Part shown: positions 27,240 through 36,650 of the stretch, in pieces
Numbering within the stretch: the stretch's first letter is position 1
Layout of the letters: each line of letters begins with the position of its first letter
Assembly: GCF_049319665.1 (NCBI RefSeq)
Contig: NZ_JBMOUD010000004.1
Coordinates: forward strand, 62,001 to 126,000
Direction of reading: 5' to 3'
Source of the DNA: JBMOUD01 sp049319665
Lineage (GTDB): Bacteria; Pseudomonadota; Gammaproteobacteria; Enterobacterales; Enterobacteriaceae
Length of the DNA: 64,000 nucleotides
The notes under the pieces: model-generated
The model's database searches: none
What the model was told of the DNA's origin: nothing
The model's input: only the letters and a program-made list of their open reading frames with translations
Position numbers and translations under genes: made by a program

Positions 27240-28019
27240 TTAGTAGCTGCTGCCAGATTTCTGACCTGCATGGCCCAGCGTCGTCAGCAAGCTGGCTAAC
27301 AGGCTGGAAGCGCCAAAGCGGAAGTGGCGGGCATCGGCCCACTCGCGGCCTAACAGACGGTCGGCTAACGCCAAATATTGAGCGGCATCTTCTGCGGTTT
27401 TCACACCACCGGCGGGTTTGAAACCAACCGTTTTACCAACGCCCATCTCTTTAATGACCGTCATCATCAGCTCTGCGCTATGCAACGTGGCATTCTCCGG
27501 CACTTTACCCGTTGAGGTTTTGATAAAGTCAGCGCCAGCATTAATGGCAATTTCAGAGGCTTTGCGGATCAGCGCGTCTTGTTTGAGCTCACCGGTTTCG
27601 ATGATCACTTTCAACAATACGTTAGCGGCAGCACAAGCTTGCTTGCACTGCTTAACCAGTTCAAAACCGATATTTTCGTTGCCAGCAATCAGCGCGCGAT
27701 AAGGGAAAACGACGTCGACTTCATCTGCGCCATAAGCAATGGCAGCCTGGGTTTCAGCCAACGCAATGTCGATATCGTCATTGCCGTGTGGGAAGTTAGT
27801 GACGGTGGCGATACGGATATCTGGCGTTCCCTGCTCACGCAGTGCTTTACGTGCAACAGGAATAAAACGAGGATAAATACAGATAGCTGCGGTGTTACCA
27901 GCCGGGCTTTTTGCCTGATGACACAACGCAATGACTTTGGCATCGGTGTCATCATCATTAAGCGTAGTTAAATCCATCAGGTTTAGCGCACGTTGCGCTG
28001 CGGCGGTTAAATCGGTCAT
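27240..28019 (-). CDS. deoC: Deoxyribose-phosphate aldolase DeoC
   Basis: Cleaves 2-deoxyribose-5-phosphate to acetaldehyde and glyceraldehyde-3-phosphate, the last step of deoxynucleoside catabolism. The 259-residue TIM barrel carries the Schiff-base lysine in FIKTSTGKV and the second active-site lysine in VGFKPAGGV. ATG 28019 with GGAGAG upstream is preferred to the codon at 28034 and gives exactly the E. coli length. First gene of deoCABD; a CRP-controlled promoter region lies upstream. Confidence 0.98.
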   Translation of the reverse strand: MTDLTAAAQRALNLMDLTTLNDDDTDAKVIALCHQAKSPAGNTAAICIYPRFIPVARKALREQGTPDIRIATVTNFPHGNDDIDIALAETQAAIAYGADEVDVVFPYRALIAGNENIGFELVKQCKQACAAANVLLKVIIETGELKQDALIRKASEIAINAGADFIKTSTGKVPENATLHSAELMMTVIKEMGVGKTVGFKPAGGVKTAEDAAQYLALADRLLGREWADARHFRFGASSLLASLLTTLGHAGQKSGSSY

Positions 28020-28258
28020 AAAACTCTCCAACAATTATCAATTCTGACGACCGGCCAGAACCGAGCATAAAGTCATGTATGGATGTAGCGCCTAATGGCG
28101 AACACATATCCAGACAAAGTTGGCGAGCGGACTTGGTTCCTTGAAGAACGCAGAGAAGATACAACATCTTCGACTGGCCACTGAGATCCTTCTCACCGCA
28201 CCTGATTAGCTGTCGCTAACCTGTCGTGACTATTTGAACACGTTAGCATGGGTTTATA

Positions 28259-28274
28259 CGTGCAGTATTTCACA
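28259..28274 (-). promoter_or_regulatory. Promoter-proximal CRP-like site, deo operon
   Basis: CGTGCAGTATTTCACA, a weak TGTGA-N6-TCACA match (good right half). It lies 52 bp centre-to-centre from the stronger site at 28308-28329, almost the spacing of the two CRP sites of E. coli deoP2, between which CytR binds. An inverted GCTAAC/GTTAGC pair (28215, 28242) lies close by and might belong to a repressor site. Confidence 0.5.
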
Positions 28275-28307
28275 AAATTTAAGAGCCCATTGCAACGATA
28301 TCAATTT

Positions 28308-28329
28308 AAATGTGCGATAGATCACACTT
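28308..28329 (-). promoter_or_regulatory. Upstream CRP site, deo operon
   Basis: The core TGTGCGATAGATCACA with A/T flanks matches 18 of 22 positions of the symmetric CRP consensus. About 300 bp upstream of deoC. Together with the proximal site it implies cAMP-CRP activation with possible CytR interplay. The rest of the 523-bp yjjV-deoC gap contains no ORF that I support. Confidence 0.75.
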
Positions 28330-28542
28330 AAAAGCTCAATGCTCAGAATCTGACCTAGATTAAAATCTATACCAAAACTAGCAAAAATAGTGATGAGGCT
28401 TTGGCACAGAGACGATGCCAAATGGCATAATGTTATTATAGTAACATTACATGTAGATATCATGCCTATTAAAGCGAATTACTTGCAATTTAGAGGTCTG
28501 CTTCAACGTAAAATGTTATTTAAATAACATTTCTCCGCAAGC

Positions 28543-29337
28543 TTAGTTGATAAGAGGCTGCGGGCCAAATACCCTTTGAGTATTGTCATAAAGCGCTTTG
28601 GCAATCTGCTCAGGCGATTCAGATCGCAACTCACACAAGACCCTAAATACCTCAATAGCACGTTCTGGGCGGTTAGGTTGACCTTGATAACCTTGCAAGG
28701 GCATATCTGGCGCATCGGTTTCTAATAATAAAGAAGTAAGGGGTAACTCAGCCATCACTCGCCGGGTCTTCTGCGCTCTTTCATAGGTGATGGTGCCACC
28801 AACGCCAATCGCATAGCCTAAACGTACAAAAGCCTCAGCTTGCGACAAACTGCCGGCAAATCCATGCACAACGCCCGTTGCTGGTAATTGCGCTTTACGT
28901 AACATTGCCGCTAATTGATCGTGGCTACGCCGCGAGTGCAAAATTACCGGCAGCGTATATTGTTTGGCTAAGCGCAACTGCTCTGTTAGCAACCACTGTT
29001 GCCGCTCGAACATCGGCGTATCCATATAAAGATCTAAGCCAATTTCACCAACGGCGACAAGCTTGCTATCACGCTGTTGCAGATGACTATCTAACACGGC
29101 AAGGTCTGCTTCCTGGTGCTGGGCAATATATAAAGGATGTAGCCCCAGCGCGGCAAAAATCGGCGGATAGTTTTGGGCAAGTTGTACAATTCTGGCAAAG
29201 CGATCTGCAGTTACCGCAGGGACAATAATCTGCCTAATCCCCGCTTGCTCTGCTAAAGCCAAACTTGCTGCTTCTGCCCCACTAAAAGGCGGAAAATCAA
29301 AATGACAGTGCGTATCGATAAACGTCGGGCTCGACAT
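28543..29337 (-). CDS. yjjV: TatD-family metal-dependent hydrolase YjjV
   Basis: Putative metal-dependent (deoxyribo)nuclease of the TatD family. The 264 residues carry the family metal ligands: HxH in DTHCHFDF, Glu in VAVGEIGLDLY, His in PVILHSRRS and GVVHGFAG, and Asp in LLLETDAPDMP. The start at 29337 is 9 bp after the yjjU stop, so yjjU-yjjV form a transcription unit, as in E. coli. Physiological substrate is unknown. Confidence 0.94.
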   Translation of the reverse strand: MSSPTFIDTHCHFDFPPFSGAEAASLALAEQAGIRQIIVPAVTADRFARIVQLAQNYPPIFAALGLHPLYIAQHQEADLAVLDSHLQQRDSKLVAVGEIGLDLYMDTPMFERQQWLLTEQLRLAKQYTLPVILHSRRSHDQLAAMLRKAQLPATGVVHGFAGSLSQAEAFVRLGYAIGVGGTITYERAQKTRRVMAELPLTSLLLETDAPDMPLQGYQGQPNRPERAIEVFRVLCELRSESPEQIAKALYDNTQRVFGPQPLIN

Positions 29338-29346
29338 GGCTCTCCC

Positions 29347-30657
29347 TTATTGGGCTTCTTTATTGGGCTTCGAATTATCGAGATTATACTTGGCATTGTC
29401 AGAAGCAGAGGCTGAATTATCGAGAATAACATTGTCACGAGAAGCTGGCTCACCCCCTGGCACTACCGCAGATTTTGCATGTACGCGGCGTTTGACTTGC
29501 GTGACTAGCGCGCTCGCTATTGGCAACAGCTTATCCTCTACCAATAACTTAGCTAATGAGGCGCTATCGGTCAAAACCTCAGGTAGCGGCTTGGCGTTCG
29601 GCTTTAACGGCACAATGATAGTGGAAGACGCAGCGGTTTCAGTCTCGCTTGTCACCGGCGTGCTTACCTCTGGGACGATATGCATTTTGGTTTTACGCGG
29701 TATCAATGGCTTCATCGCACGATCTTTTTCTCGCGGCAGCAGCCAATGCGATGCAGCAGATAAGAAATAGCGCGCGCAGCGGCGGCCCAGATGATAATCC
29801 TGATTTAATGCGGGCAAACGGCTACCCAGTGCGCTGCTCGCTAAGGGTTTAGGTGGGAAGATCTCAAAAATACGTAAATTATCCGGGGGATTTTCGATAA
29901 ATTGCTGGATGCGGTGATAGCTACTTTCATGGTGCTGCACCATATGTACTAGCTGCTGCAGGCTGCTTTCACTCAACCATTGCTCCATACGTTTTATCCA
30001 TTGCGGCGTATATACCATCGCCGATGGTACAGTGCGGATCACCACAATTGTATCTGCGCCGCGACGATAAGCTTCCTCTACCGGTATCGCATCGCTAATC
30101 CCACCGTCTTGATAGCTAACACCTTCTAAATCAACGCCCATACGGTAGAAACCAGGAATGGCGCTGGATGCTTTAATAATCGGTAACCAGCTCTCTTTGG
30201 TGGGAGAAAAATAGCTCGGCGTATAGTCATCACTGCGACAGGCACACATCAAAAACTCACGGCCATCGATTAACAGTTTTTCAGCGCGTTCCATGGCTAA
30301 CGGCATGTTTTTTGAAGTGACATCGACTAGCCAATCAAGATCGATAAGGTGTCCTCCACGCACGAAACGCAGTGGGTTAAAAAACTCGGCACTGGTGGTA
30401 TAACGCGTGATAACCCGACGAGCATAGCCTGGCTGGCCACAAACATAAGCAGAAAGGTTTTGCGCACCCGCAGAGGTGCCAATCAATAAATCGAAGGGGT
30501 TAAAACCGGCTCGTTGAAATTCATCCAGAACGCCCGCGGTAAAAATGCCCCGCTGACCGCCCCCTTCACATACCAAGGCAATTTTTTGCGGTAGATAAGG
30601 TTTGTAAGCTAAAGGTTCAATATTACCGAGGGTAACAGGTATGCGAGATCCCAACAC
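29347..30657 (-). CDS. yjjU: Patatin-like phospholipase YjjU
   Basis: Predicted serine acyl hydrolase. The 436 residues have the patatin oxyanion loop GGGQRG (about 33-38), nucleophile GTSAG (about 60-64) and the catalytic Asp in DGGISDAIP. The C-terminal ~80 residues, rich in Lys/Ser/Thr and repeats of acidic Asn, form an extension longer than the E. coli tail and are probably disordered. The frame opens with GTG 30657; TTG 30654 gives MGSRIPVTLG, matching E. coli, with GAGGA at a good distance, so the true start may be one codon downstream. Confidence 0.92.
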   Translation of the reverse strand: MLGSRIPVTLGNIEPLAYKPYLPQKIALVCEGGGQRGIFTAGVLDEFQRAGFNPFDLLIGTSAGAQNLSAYVCGQPGYARRVITRYTTSAEFFNPLRFVRGGHLIDLDWLVDVTSKNMPLAMERAEKLLIDGREFLMCACRSDDYTPSYFSPTKESWLPIIKASSAIPGFYRMGVDLEGVSYQDGGISDAIPVEEAYRRGADTIVVIRTVPSAMVYTPQWIKRMEQWLSESSLQQLVHMVQHHESSYHRIQQFIENPPDNLRIFEIFPPKPLASSALGSRLPALNQDYHLGRRCARYFLSAASHWLLPREKDRAMKPLIPRKTKMHIVPEVSTPVTSETETAASSTIIVPLKPNAKPLPEVLTDSASLAKLLVEDKLLPIASALVTQVKRRVHAKSAVVPGGEPASRDNVILDNSASASDNAKYNLDNSKPNKEAQ

Positions 30658-30866
30658 GGATTCCTCAATGAGTTGGCTTGAGTCCCGAGCATACTCCCTC
30701 TTTTGAGCATCTGGCAGACTCCTAAAGCCTAAATCGTTACACCCTGTTAACTATTCGCACTAACTGCTTAATACTTATCTTGAGGTATTACCAATACAAC
30801 GATAATTAGCAGTAGTGTTTACGATTTGCCTTTAGGAGCCGCAGAACAGATGTTATTTGTTTTACA

Positions 30867-31028
30867 CTAACGATTTCTGCGCCCGGTGAACAAACTGACC
30901 AGGAACAAGATAATACCCACAACGAAGACGATTTTTGCTGCGCCCGCTGCCGTTCCTGCCAAACCACCAAAACCAAGTGCTGCGGCGATGAGCGCGATAA
31001 CTAGAAATATAATGCCCCAACGAAACAT
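30867..31028 (-). CDS. ytjA: Small membrane protein YtjA (DUF1328)
   Basis: A 53-residue protein with two hydrophobic segments separated by a Gly/Ala-rich turn (GFGGLAGTAAGAAK) and a basic end (FTGRRNR). It is nearly identical to E. coli YtjA, which also lies beside osmY and yjjU. Function unknown; envelope location is inferred. An AGGAGAAG Shine-Dalgarno stands just upstream of the ATG. Confidence 0.92.
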   Translation of the reverse strand: MFRWGIIFLVIALIAAALGFGGLAGTAAGAAKIVFVVGIILFLVSLFTGRRNR

Positions 31029-31312
31029 ATGCTTCTCCTTACCTTATTTAAAAATTAAGAACTCAGATTAAGAGCTCAACGACTCAGTGGCTCACTTGTC
31101 CAATGCAACTGAACAGGTTTTAAATACGGCGTAGACCATTGCAAATCTACGCTAGTTTAAAGATAGCTGGAAAAATACGAGATCATGAAAATAGGCAAGT
31201 TTTTAGCAAAATAAGTAGTGATATGCTTTGAACGTCATGGGATTTTCAGAAACTCAAGCATTAAGAAGGTTGTTAATGGCCCGCAAGCGGGCCACTGATA
31301 ACGACGTGAGAA

Positions 31313-31903
31313 TTATGGCTCTATTTTCAGGTCGTTCTTGACACTTTTTACACCATCGACGGCTTTAGCAACGCTTTCAGCTCGCTCAGACTCAGCTTGG
31401 TTTTTCACACTGCCGGACAGCTGGACGACACCATCATTGGTTTCGACTTTCACACCACCGGATGACACACCATCTTCTGCCAGTAATTTGGCCTTCACCG
31501 ATGCGGTAGTTGCGGTATCACCAGCGTAACTTTTCACCGATTGTTCTTTCGCATCTTTGGTATGCAGTTTGTCGCTAACAGATTTCACGCCTTCAACTTT
31601 ATTAGCAGCGGCTACAGCACGCTCAGCTTCAGCCTGTGAACTCACAAAACCGCTCAACGTCACCTTTCCATGCTCGGTTTTGACAGAGATATCGGTGCTT
31701 TTGATCGCTTTATCATCGATCAAAGCACTTTTCACCTTGGCAGTGATGGCGCTGTCGCCCATATAGTTGTCGACTTTTTTGATGGAGCTATCGATTTTTG
31801 CGCCAGCACTACTCGTTGTGTCAGCAGCCAATGCACTGGTACTCATTACGGCGGTACCCAGGACGATAGCCATCATTGAATAGGCAAAATTAGACTTTTT
31901 CAT
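31313..31903 (-). CDS. osmY: Osmotically inducible periplasmic protein OsmY
   Basis: Periplasmic stress protein induced by RpoS and high osmolarity. From ATG 31903 (AGGAAGAG upstream) the 196 residues have a signal peptide with cleavage near STSALA-A and two BON domains (about 48-118 and 126-195), each with the VKSxLxxxDGVxSxxxxVxT-like pattern and GxVxLSG (KVTLSGFV and VVQLSGSV). Order prfC-osmY-ytjA-yjjU as in E. coli. It could bind phospholipid surfaces or assist autotransporter secretion. Confidence 0.96.
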   Translation of the reverse strand: MKKSNFAYSMMAIVLGTAVMSTSALAADTTSSAGAKIDSSIKKVDNYMGDSAITAKVKSALIDDKAIKSTDISVKTEHGKVTLSGFVSSQAEAERAVAAANKVEGVKSVSDKLHTKDAKEQSVKSYAGDTATTASVKAKLLAEDGVSSGGVKVETNDGVVQLSGSVKNQAESERAESVAKAVDGVKSVKNDLKIEP

Positions 31904-32272
31904 CGATCTCTTCCTTAACAGTTTACAGCTCAAAGATGTTTGAGCTCTTTACACCACATCATCGTGGCGACTTAACTTTTTTCGAAAGTGTTTACTGTGA
32001 TAATAAAAAACACCAGCAATCAAACATGGCGACAGCGAATAACAATTACAGCACAATACTCCGCCTTATATTATGGTGGTAGTTGATTAAACTAGTTAAC
32101 CACGCACAAATTAACTATAGCCAACTATGTATAAAACGGTAGGGGGATTGGCCATTTACGCCAGTAATGCAGACTAGTCTGAGCATAACGCGTCACTTTT
32201 GTACGATAAATCATCAAAAAAGACGGGGTTAGTTTAGGTGTGAAATTATTGAAGCGTGGGGTAAAGCCGTAA

Positions 32273-32298
32273 AAAAGGCGACATTCTCGTCGCCTTTT
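32273..32298 (-). terminator. Rho-independent terminator of prfC
   Basis: AAAAGGCGAC / GTCGCCTTTT with a 6-nt loop, with a T tract on the minus strand about 27 bp after the prfC stop. The rest of the 422-bp osmY-prfC gap (31,904-32,325) is AT-rich and should hold the osmY promoter; no ORF seen. Confidence 0.9.
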
Positions 32299-32325
32299 AC
32301 TCTGTAATGACTCAGCAAGTACTGA

Positions 32326-33915
32326 TTAATGTTCGCGAGTTTTACGGAACTGGACTTCTGGATAACGTTCCTGGGTCAGGTTAAGGTTAACCATAGTCGG
32401 TGCGATGTAAGTCATATTGTCACCACCGTCCAGCGCTAGGTTCATCTCGGCTTTGCGCTTGAATTCTTCAAACTTCTTCACGTCTTTGCACTCAACCCAA
32501 CGCGCAGTTGATACGTTAACTGACTCGTAAATCGCTTCGACGTTGTATTCAGTTTTCAGACGGGCAACCACCACTTCAAACTGCAGTACACCCACGGCAC
32601 CCACAATCAGGTCGTTATTGGCAATCGGACGGAACACCTGTACCGCGCCCTCTTCTGATAGCTGCACCAACCCTTTAAGCAATTGCTTCTGCTTTAATGG
32701 GTCCCGCAGACGAATACGACGGAACAATTCAGGGGCAAAGTTAGGAATGCCGGTGAACTTCATCATCTCGCCTTGAGTAAAGGTATCGCCGATCTGAATA
32801 GTACCGTGGTTATGCAGACCAATAATATCGCCCGGGTAGGCCTCTTCGACGTGCGAACGGTCACCGGCCATAAAGGTCAAAGCATCAGATATCACCACAT
32901 CTTTATTGGTTCGCACCTGACGCAATTTCATGCCTTTTTCATACTTGCCAGAGACTACACGCATAAAAGCAACGCGGTCACGGTGTTTCGGGTCCATATT
33001 GGCCTGGATCTTGAACACAAAACCGGTGAATTTGTCATCTTGAGCCGTAACTTCCCGGACATCGGTAGCACGCGGCATTGGAGCAGGAGCCCACTCAACC
33101 AAACCGTCCAGCATATGATCAACGCCGAAGTTACCCAACGCGGTACCAAAGAATACCGGCGTCATATCACCGCTAAGGAAAGCTTCATGCTCAAACTCAT
33201 GGGCCGCGCCTTTAACCAGCTCCAGCTCACCGCGCAACTGCTCGGCTAAGTCTTCACCAATGGCCGCGTCTAAATCTGGGTTATCCAGACCTTTAACGAT
33301 ACGCACTTCCTGAATGGTGCTGCCTTTACCACTCTGATAAAGATAAGTTTCATCTTTATAGAGGTGATAAACGCCTTTAAACAGCTTGCCGCAACCAATC
33401 GGCCAAGTGATAGGTGAACAGGCGATTTGCAGCTCACGCTCCACTTCGTCCATCACTTCCATCGGATCACGGATATCACGGTCAAGTTTGTTCATGAAGG
33501 TTAGGATCGGCGTATCACGCAGACGGGTAACTTCCATCAGCTTACGGGTACGATCCTCAACGCCTTTGGCGGCGTCAATCACCATCAGACAGCAGTCAAC
33601 CGCCGTCAGAGTACGATAAGTATCTTCGGAGAAGTCTTCGTGTCCCGGCGTGTCGAGCAGGTTAACCAGGCACTCTTTATAAGGGAACTGCATCACCGAG
33701 GTAGTAATGGAGATACCACGTTGTTTCTCCATCTCCATCCAGTCGGATTTAGCATGATGGCTCGAGCCACGGCCTTTTACCGTACCGGCAGTCTGAATCG
33801 CCTGTCCGAATAACAACACTTTTTCAGTGATGGTGGTTTTACCCGCATCGGGGTGCGAGATGATTGCGAAAGTGCGGCGAGACGCGACCTCTGCGGCAAA
33901 GCTAAGGTTACTCAT
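32326..33915 (-). CDS. prfC: Peptide chain release factor 3
   Basis: GTPase that recycles RF1 and RF2 from the ribosome after peptide release. From ATG 33915 (MSNLSFAAEV) it has 529 residues, the E. coli length; the codon at 33939 used by a longer reading is not supported. G1 SHPDAGKTT, G3 DTPGHEDF and G4 NKLD are present, followed by EF-Tu-like domain II and the C-terminal RF3 domain. Its upstream side is the left border of the accessory island. Confidence 0.98.
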   Translation of the reverse strand: MSNLSFAAEVASRRTFAIISHPDAGKTTITEKVLLFGQAIQTAGTVKGRGSSHHAKSDWMEMEKQRGISITTSVMQFPYKECLVNLLDTPGHEDFSEDTYRTLTAVDCCLMVIDAAKGVEDRTRKLMEVTRLRDTPILTFMNKLDRDIRDPMEVMDEVERELQIACSPITWPIGCGKLFKGVYHLYKDETYLYQSGKGSTIQEVRIVKGLDNPDLDAAIGEDLAEQLRGELELVKGAAHEFEHEAFLSGDMTPVFFGTALGNFGVDHMLDGLVEWAPAPMPRATDVREVTAQDDKFTGFVFKIQANMDPKHRDRVAFMRVVSGKYEKGMKLRQVRTNKDVVISDALTFMAGDRSHVEEAYPGDIIGLHNHGTIQIGDTFTQGEMMKFTGIPNFAPELFRRIRLRDPLKQKQLLKGLVQLSEEGAVQVFRPIANNDLIVGAVGVLQFEVVVARLKTEYNVEAIYESVNVSTARWVECKDVKKFEEFKRKAEMNLALDGGDNMTYIAPTMVNLNLTQERYPEVQFRKTREH

Positions 33916-33952
33916 TAGATTCTTCTCTGCTATGTACAATTACAACACTGTA

Positions 33953-34078
33953 TATACCCAAGATACTTCGAGTTACAGGCAGGCGGCAATTGAACGAGTC
34001 CCTGAGAGCTTAGATGACTAAGCGATTAGGGGAGTGAAAGCAGCCAACACCCCTGCAACTCGAAGTATGACGGGGATA
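33953..34078. repeat. Full-length ERIC-like element upstream of prfC
   Basis: About 126 bp from TATACCC to GGGGATA, whose ends (AAGATACTTCGAGTTACAGG and CTGCAACTCGAAGTATGACG) pair over about 20 bp. The inner segment keeps GAGCTTAGATGACTAAGCGATT, the ERIC core. Divergence from the copy at 54 kb is visible. Confidence 0.8.
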
Positions 34079-34161
34079 CAACAATAAATTTGGGTTTTAG
34101 GGTGTGGATTCTACATTGCTACGCGATGAGGTGCTATCGATCGAGGGAGAAAGAGTGCAAG

Positions 34162-34195
34162 TCAGCTCATCTTCTCAGAAGATAAGCTGTATTTA
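34162..34195. repeat. 34-bp direct repeat, left copy
   Basis: Exact copy of 36761-36794; both begin TCAGCTCATC and end AGCTGTATTTA. Together they bracket the LysR-GST-SnoaL cassette. The right copy lies within the reading frame of a transposase remnant, the left copy has no visible transposase upstream. The surrounding prfC-LysR gap (33,916-34,296) holds only this and the ERIC element. Confidence 0.9.
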
Positions 34196-34296
34196 CGTTT
34201 GAAACGGGCACCTCTCTGCCCCGGCCAACAGCAAAGAATTTATAACGGCTACAAGTGCGGTTCGAATGCGTCCACTTTTCTACGCCGCAAACTTCA

Positions 34297-35250
34297 TCAT
34301 TTTCGCTGATTTGGCGGATTATCATCCAGGCCCGCCTCGACTCTCCACTGCGCGGCAGCGAGTCTTGAGGTAAAGAAATCGGCCAAGGCGCTAACCTTCG
34401 CAGGTCGCGCACGAGTCGTAGGGGTGACGAAATAAAGCCCCCCTTCGGGCAAGCGCCAATCGATAAATAGCGACTCAAGCTGCTTCTCGCGTAAATACTG
34501 TGCCGCAATGAACTCGGGGATCTCCGTGATGGCCTGTCCGGCAAGTACAGTGGGTAACAATGCCTCCACGCTCGTTGCCCGCAGCCCACCAGCGGGCACG
34601 ACAGTGCATTCCTCTGCGCTGTTTATGTGAGTAAAGCGCCAGACGTCACGTCTATTCCTGTTGATGTAACTCAGGCACTGGTGCCCCCCCAGCTCGCTCG
34701 GGTGCTGGGGGCGTCCGAAGCGGGACAGATAGTCAGGGGACGCCACCACGAACCGACGCACGGGTGCAATGAGACGCGCGGCGAGTGACGAATCTTCCAT
34801 GACCGCGATGCGCAGAGCAGCATCAAAGCCTTCGCCAATCAAGTCAGCCTGCGCGTCCACGGAATGTAGATCGATGGAAATGTCAGGATAAGCCAGAAAG
34901 AACTCGGGCAGCAGCGGAGCGACCCAGCGCGCACCAAATGAGAGCGGCACGGCGAGTTTTACGAGCCCACGTGGTCGACTCGATGTCTCACGTGCGAAAT
35001 TCTCTGCATCCTCGGCTTCCGCGTAAATTTTTGCCGCTCTATCGGCGAGCGAACGGCCATAGTCCGTGAGCGCAAGTCGTCGGGAGGTCCGGTTGAATAA
35101 TCGGCCTCCCAACCGCTCTTCAAGGCGGGTAACAGCCCGCGAGACCGTCGCCACAGAGACCCCCATGGCTGTTGCCGCCGATGCAAATGAACCTTCTTCC
35201 GCGACCTTCCCGAACATCGCGAGCCCTTCGAAATCTGGCAGCTTGGACAT
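34297..35250 (-). CDS. LysR-family transcriptional regulator (cassette)
   Basis: LysR-type regulator of 317 residues: N-terminal winged HTH (about 1-65) with GSFASAATAMGVSVATVSRA and RLEERLGGRLFNRTSRRLAL, then a substrate-binding domain (about 90-300). It resembles the CrgA/AaeR-like group often placed divergently to GSTs and oxidoreductases. Base composition is clearly more GC-rich than that of neighbouring core genes. It is divergent from the GST across 194 bp, so it probably controls the GST-SnoaL pair. Effector unknown. Confidence 0.85.
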   Translation of the reverse strand: MSKLPDFEGLAMFGKVAEEGSFASAATAMGVSVATVSRAVTRLEERLGGRLFNRTSRRLALTDYGRSLADRAAKIYAEAEDAENFARETSSRPRGLVKLAVPLSFGARWVAPLLPEFFLAYPDISIDLHSVDAQADLIGEGFDAALRIAVMEDSSLAARLIAPVRRFVVASPDYLSRFGRPQHPSELGGHQCLSYINRNRRDVWRFTHINSAEECTVVPAGGLRATSVEALLPTVLAGQAITEIPEFIAAQYLREKQLESLFIDWRLPEGGLYFVTPTTRARPAKVSALADFFTSRLAAAQWRVEAGLDDNPPNQRK

Positions 35251-35444
35251 AGCATTCCTGCAACGATAGTTTTCATTAATTTCTATTTCGAAAAATAACG
35301 TACGGCAATAGATTTGTCTAACCGAACTTGCTCCGACACAGCCTGCATCGCAGTACGGAGTTCCTCATCGATGGATGGGCTGGCCCACGTCTGACGAATG
35401 GGCTGTGCAGCTGGTTTGTCAATTAAATAAAAGAGGATAAGACC

Positions 35445-36077
35445 ATGCTTGAATTATTTGCATTCACCACACCCAATAGCCTAAAGGCCTCCATTGTGCT
35501 GGAGGAGTTGGGACTGGAGTATCAGCTTATTCCCGTCAATTTGCGCCAGGGAGAACAGAAGAGCGAAGCCTTCCGTGCCTTGAATCCCAACGCCAAAGTG
35601 CCTGTTCTTACTGACCGTTCCACCGAGACAGGCGGCGAGGATATAGTGCTCAGCGAGTCCGCCGCCATCCTGGTTTACCTCGCAGAGAAAACCGGACAAC
35701 TGCTTGCAAAAGATGGACTTCACCGCGCTAAAGTATTCGAACAGCTCTTTTTCCACGCATCGGGCCTGAGTCCGGCATTTTTGCAGGCTTTCTTGGTCAA
35801 TCTGCAGTCGCCACCACAACCGGAAGCACAAGCGCGTGCTCTATCGGAAGTGGAGCGAGTACTGGGCGTGCTCGAGCACAACCTTGAGCAGCATCCTTAT
35901 GCGGCGGGCGAGACGTATAGTATCGCCGATATCGCCCATTTCGGGTGGATATGGCGTCATCAGGCAATCGGCATCTCTCTGGCCAAGTACCCATCTGTCA
36001 TTCGCTGGTACGAAGATGTCTCGGCACGGCCCGCAGTCGTTACAGCCATCAACAAGACGCTGGCGATTACTCAATAA
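35445..36077 (+). CDS. Glutathione S-transferase-like protein
   Basis: Cytosolic GST fold of 210 residues: N-terminal thioredoxin-like domain (about 1-85) with TTPNSLKASIVLEELGLEYQ at the active-site region, the cis-Pro AKVPVLT, and the glutathione-binding ESAAILVYLAEKTG; then an all-helical C-terminal domain with YSIADIAHFGW (N-cap box). It is related to the YfcG/Ure2-like group, which reduce disulfides; the actual substrate is unknown. Divergent LysR regulator and downstream SnoaL gene form an inducible-looking unit. Confidence 0.88.
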   Translation: MLELFAFTTPNSLKASIVLEELGLEYQLIPVNLRQGEQKSEAFRALNPNAKVPVLTDRSTETGGEDIVLSESAAILVYLAEKTGQLLAKDGLHRAKVFEQLFFHASGLSPAFLQAFLVNLQSPPQPEAQARALSEVERVLGVLEHNLEQHPYAAGETYSIADIAHFGWIWRHQAIGISLAKYPSVIRWYEDVSARPAVVTAINKTLAITQ

Positions 36078-36182
36078 AATAATACTTCATCTCTCACATC
36101 CAGCGGCCTCCTGCAGGCACTGGATGCGAGAGATGCTCAGGTCCCAGAATCAGCTAAATAGTTAATCACTAAGGAAAAAATA

Positions 36183-36548
36183 ATGAGTGATCGCATCAAT
36201 GAACTGCTGCTTCGCAATCTTCAGGAAGTTTTTGGTGAAGGCGATGCCTCACGCCGCCGTGAAGCAATAAAGGAGCTTTATACCGAGGATTGTATGATCT
36301 ATGTCCCCCCAGGCGTACTTGTCGGGTACGACGCACTGGATAAATTTGCCGGAGATCTTCGCGCTATGCATCCGCACTTCGTGTACACCCCACACAGTAA
36401 GCCTCAGGCGCTCCACAATGCCGGTCGCCTGGCTTGGGGCTCTGGTCCACGCGGTGAGTCACCTGATTACACCGGTTGGGATGTCATCATAGTTCGCGAT
36501 GGAAAGATAGCGGCACTGTACGTATTTCTCGATACCGATCCCACCTGA
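36183..36548 (+). CDS. SnoaL-like / NTF2-fold protein
   Basis: A 121-residue protein with the NTF2-like pattern: N-terminal helix, EAIKELYTEDCMIYVPPGV, central DALDKFAGDLRAMHPHF, and C-terminal strand GWDVIIVRDGKIAALYVFLD. Members act as isomerases, hydrolases or binding proteins, frequently in small xenobiotic cassettes; no catalytic identity is assigned here. AAGGAAAA precedes the ATG. It lies 105 bp after the GST and probably shares its transcript. Confidence 0.8.
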   Translation: MSDRINELLLRNLQEVFGEGDASRRREAIKELYTEDCMIYVPPGVLVGYDALDKFAGDLRAMHPHFVYTPHSKPQALHNAGRLAWGSGPRGESPDYTGWDVIIVRDGKIAALYVFLDTDPT

Positions 36549-36650
36549 AACAACCGAATTATCTGATTTCGCTCCACTGGAACGACGAGCGAGGAGACTC
36601 TGTCGTATTAATATGGTGTCAGGTAACACGCTAATTTTTTGTGATGTTGC

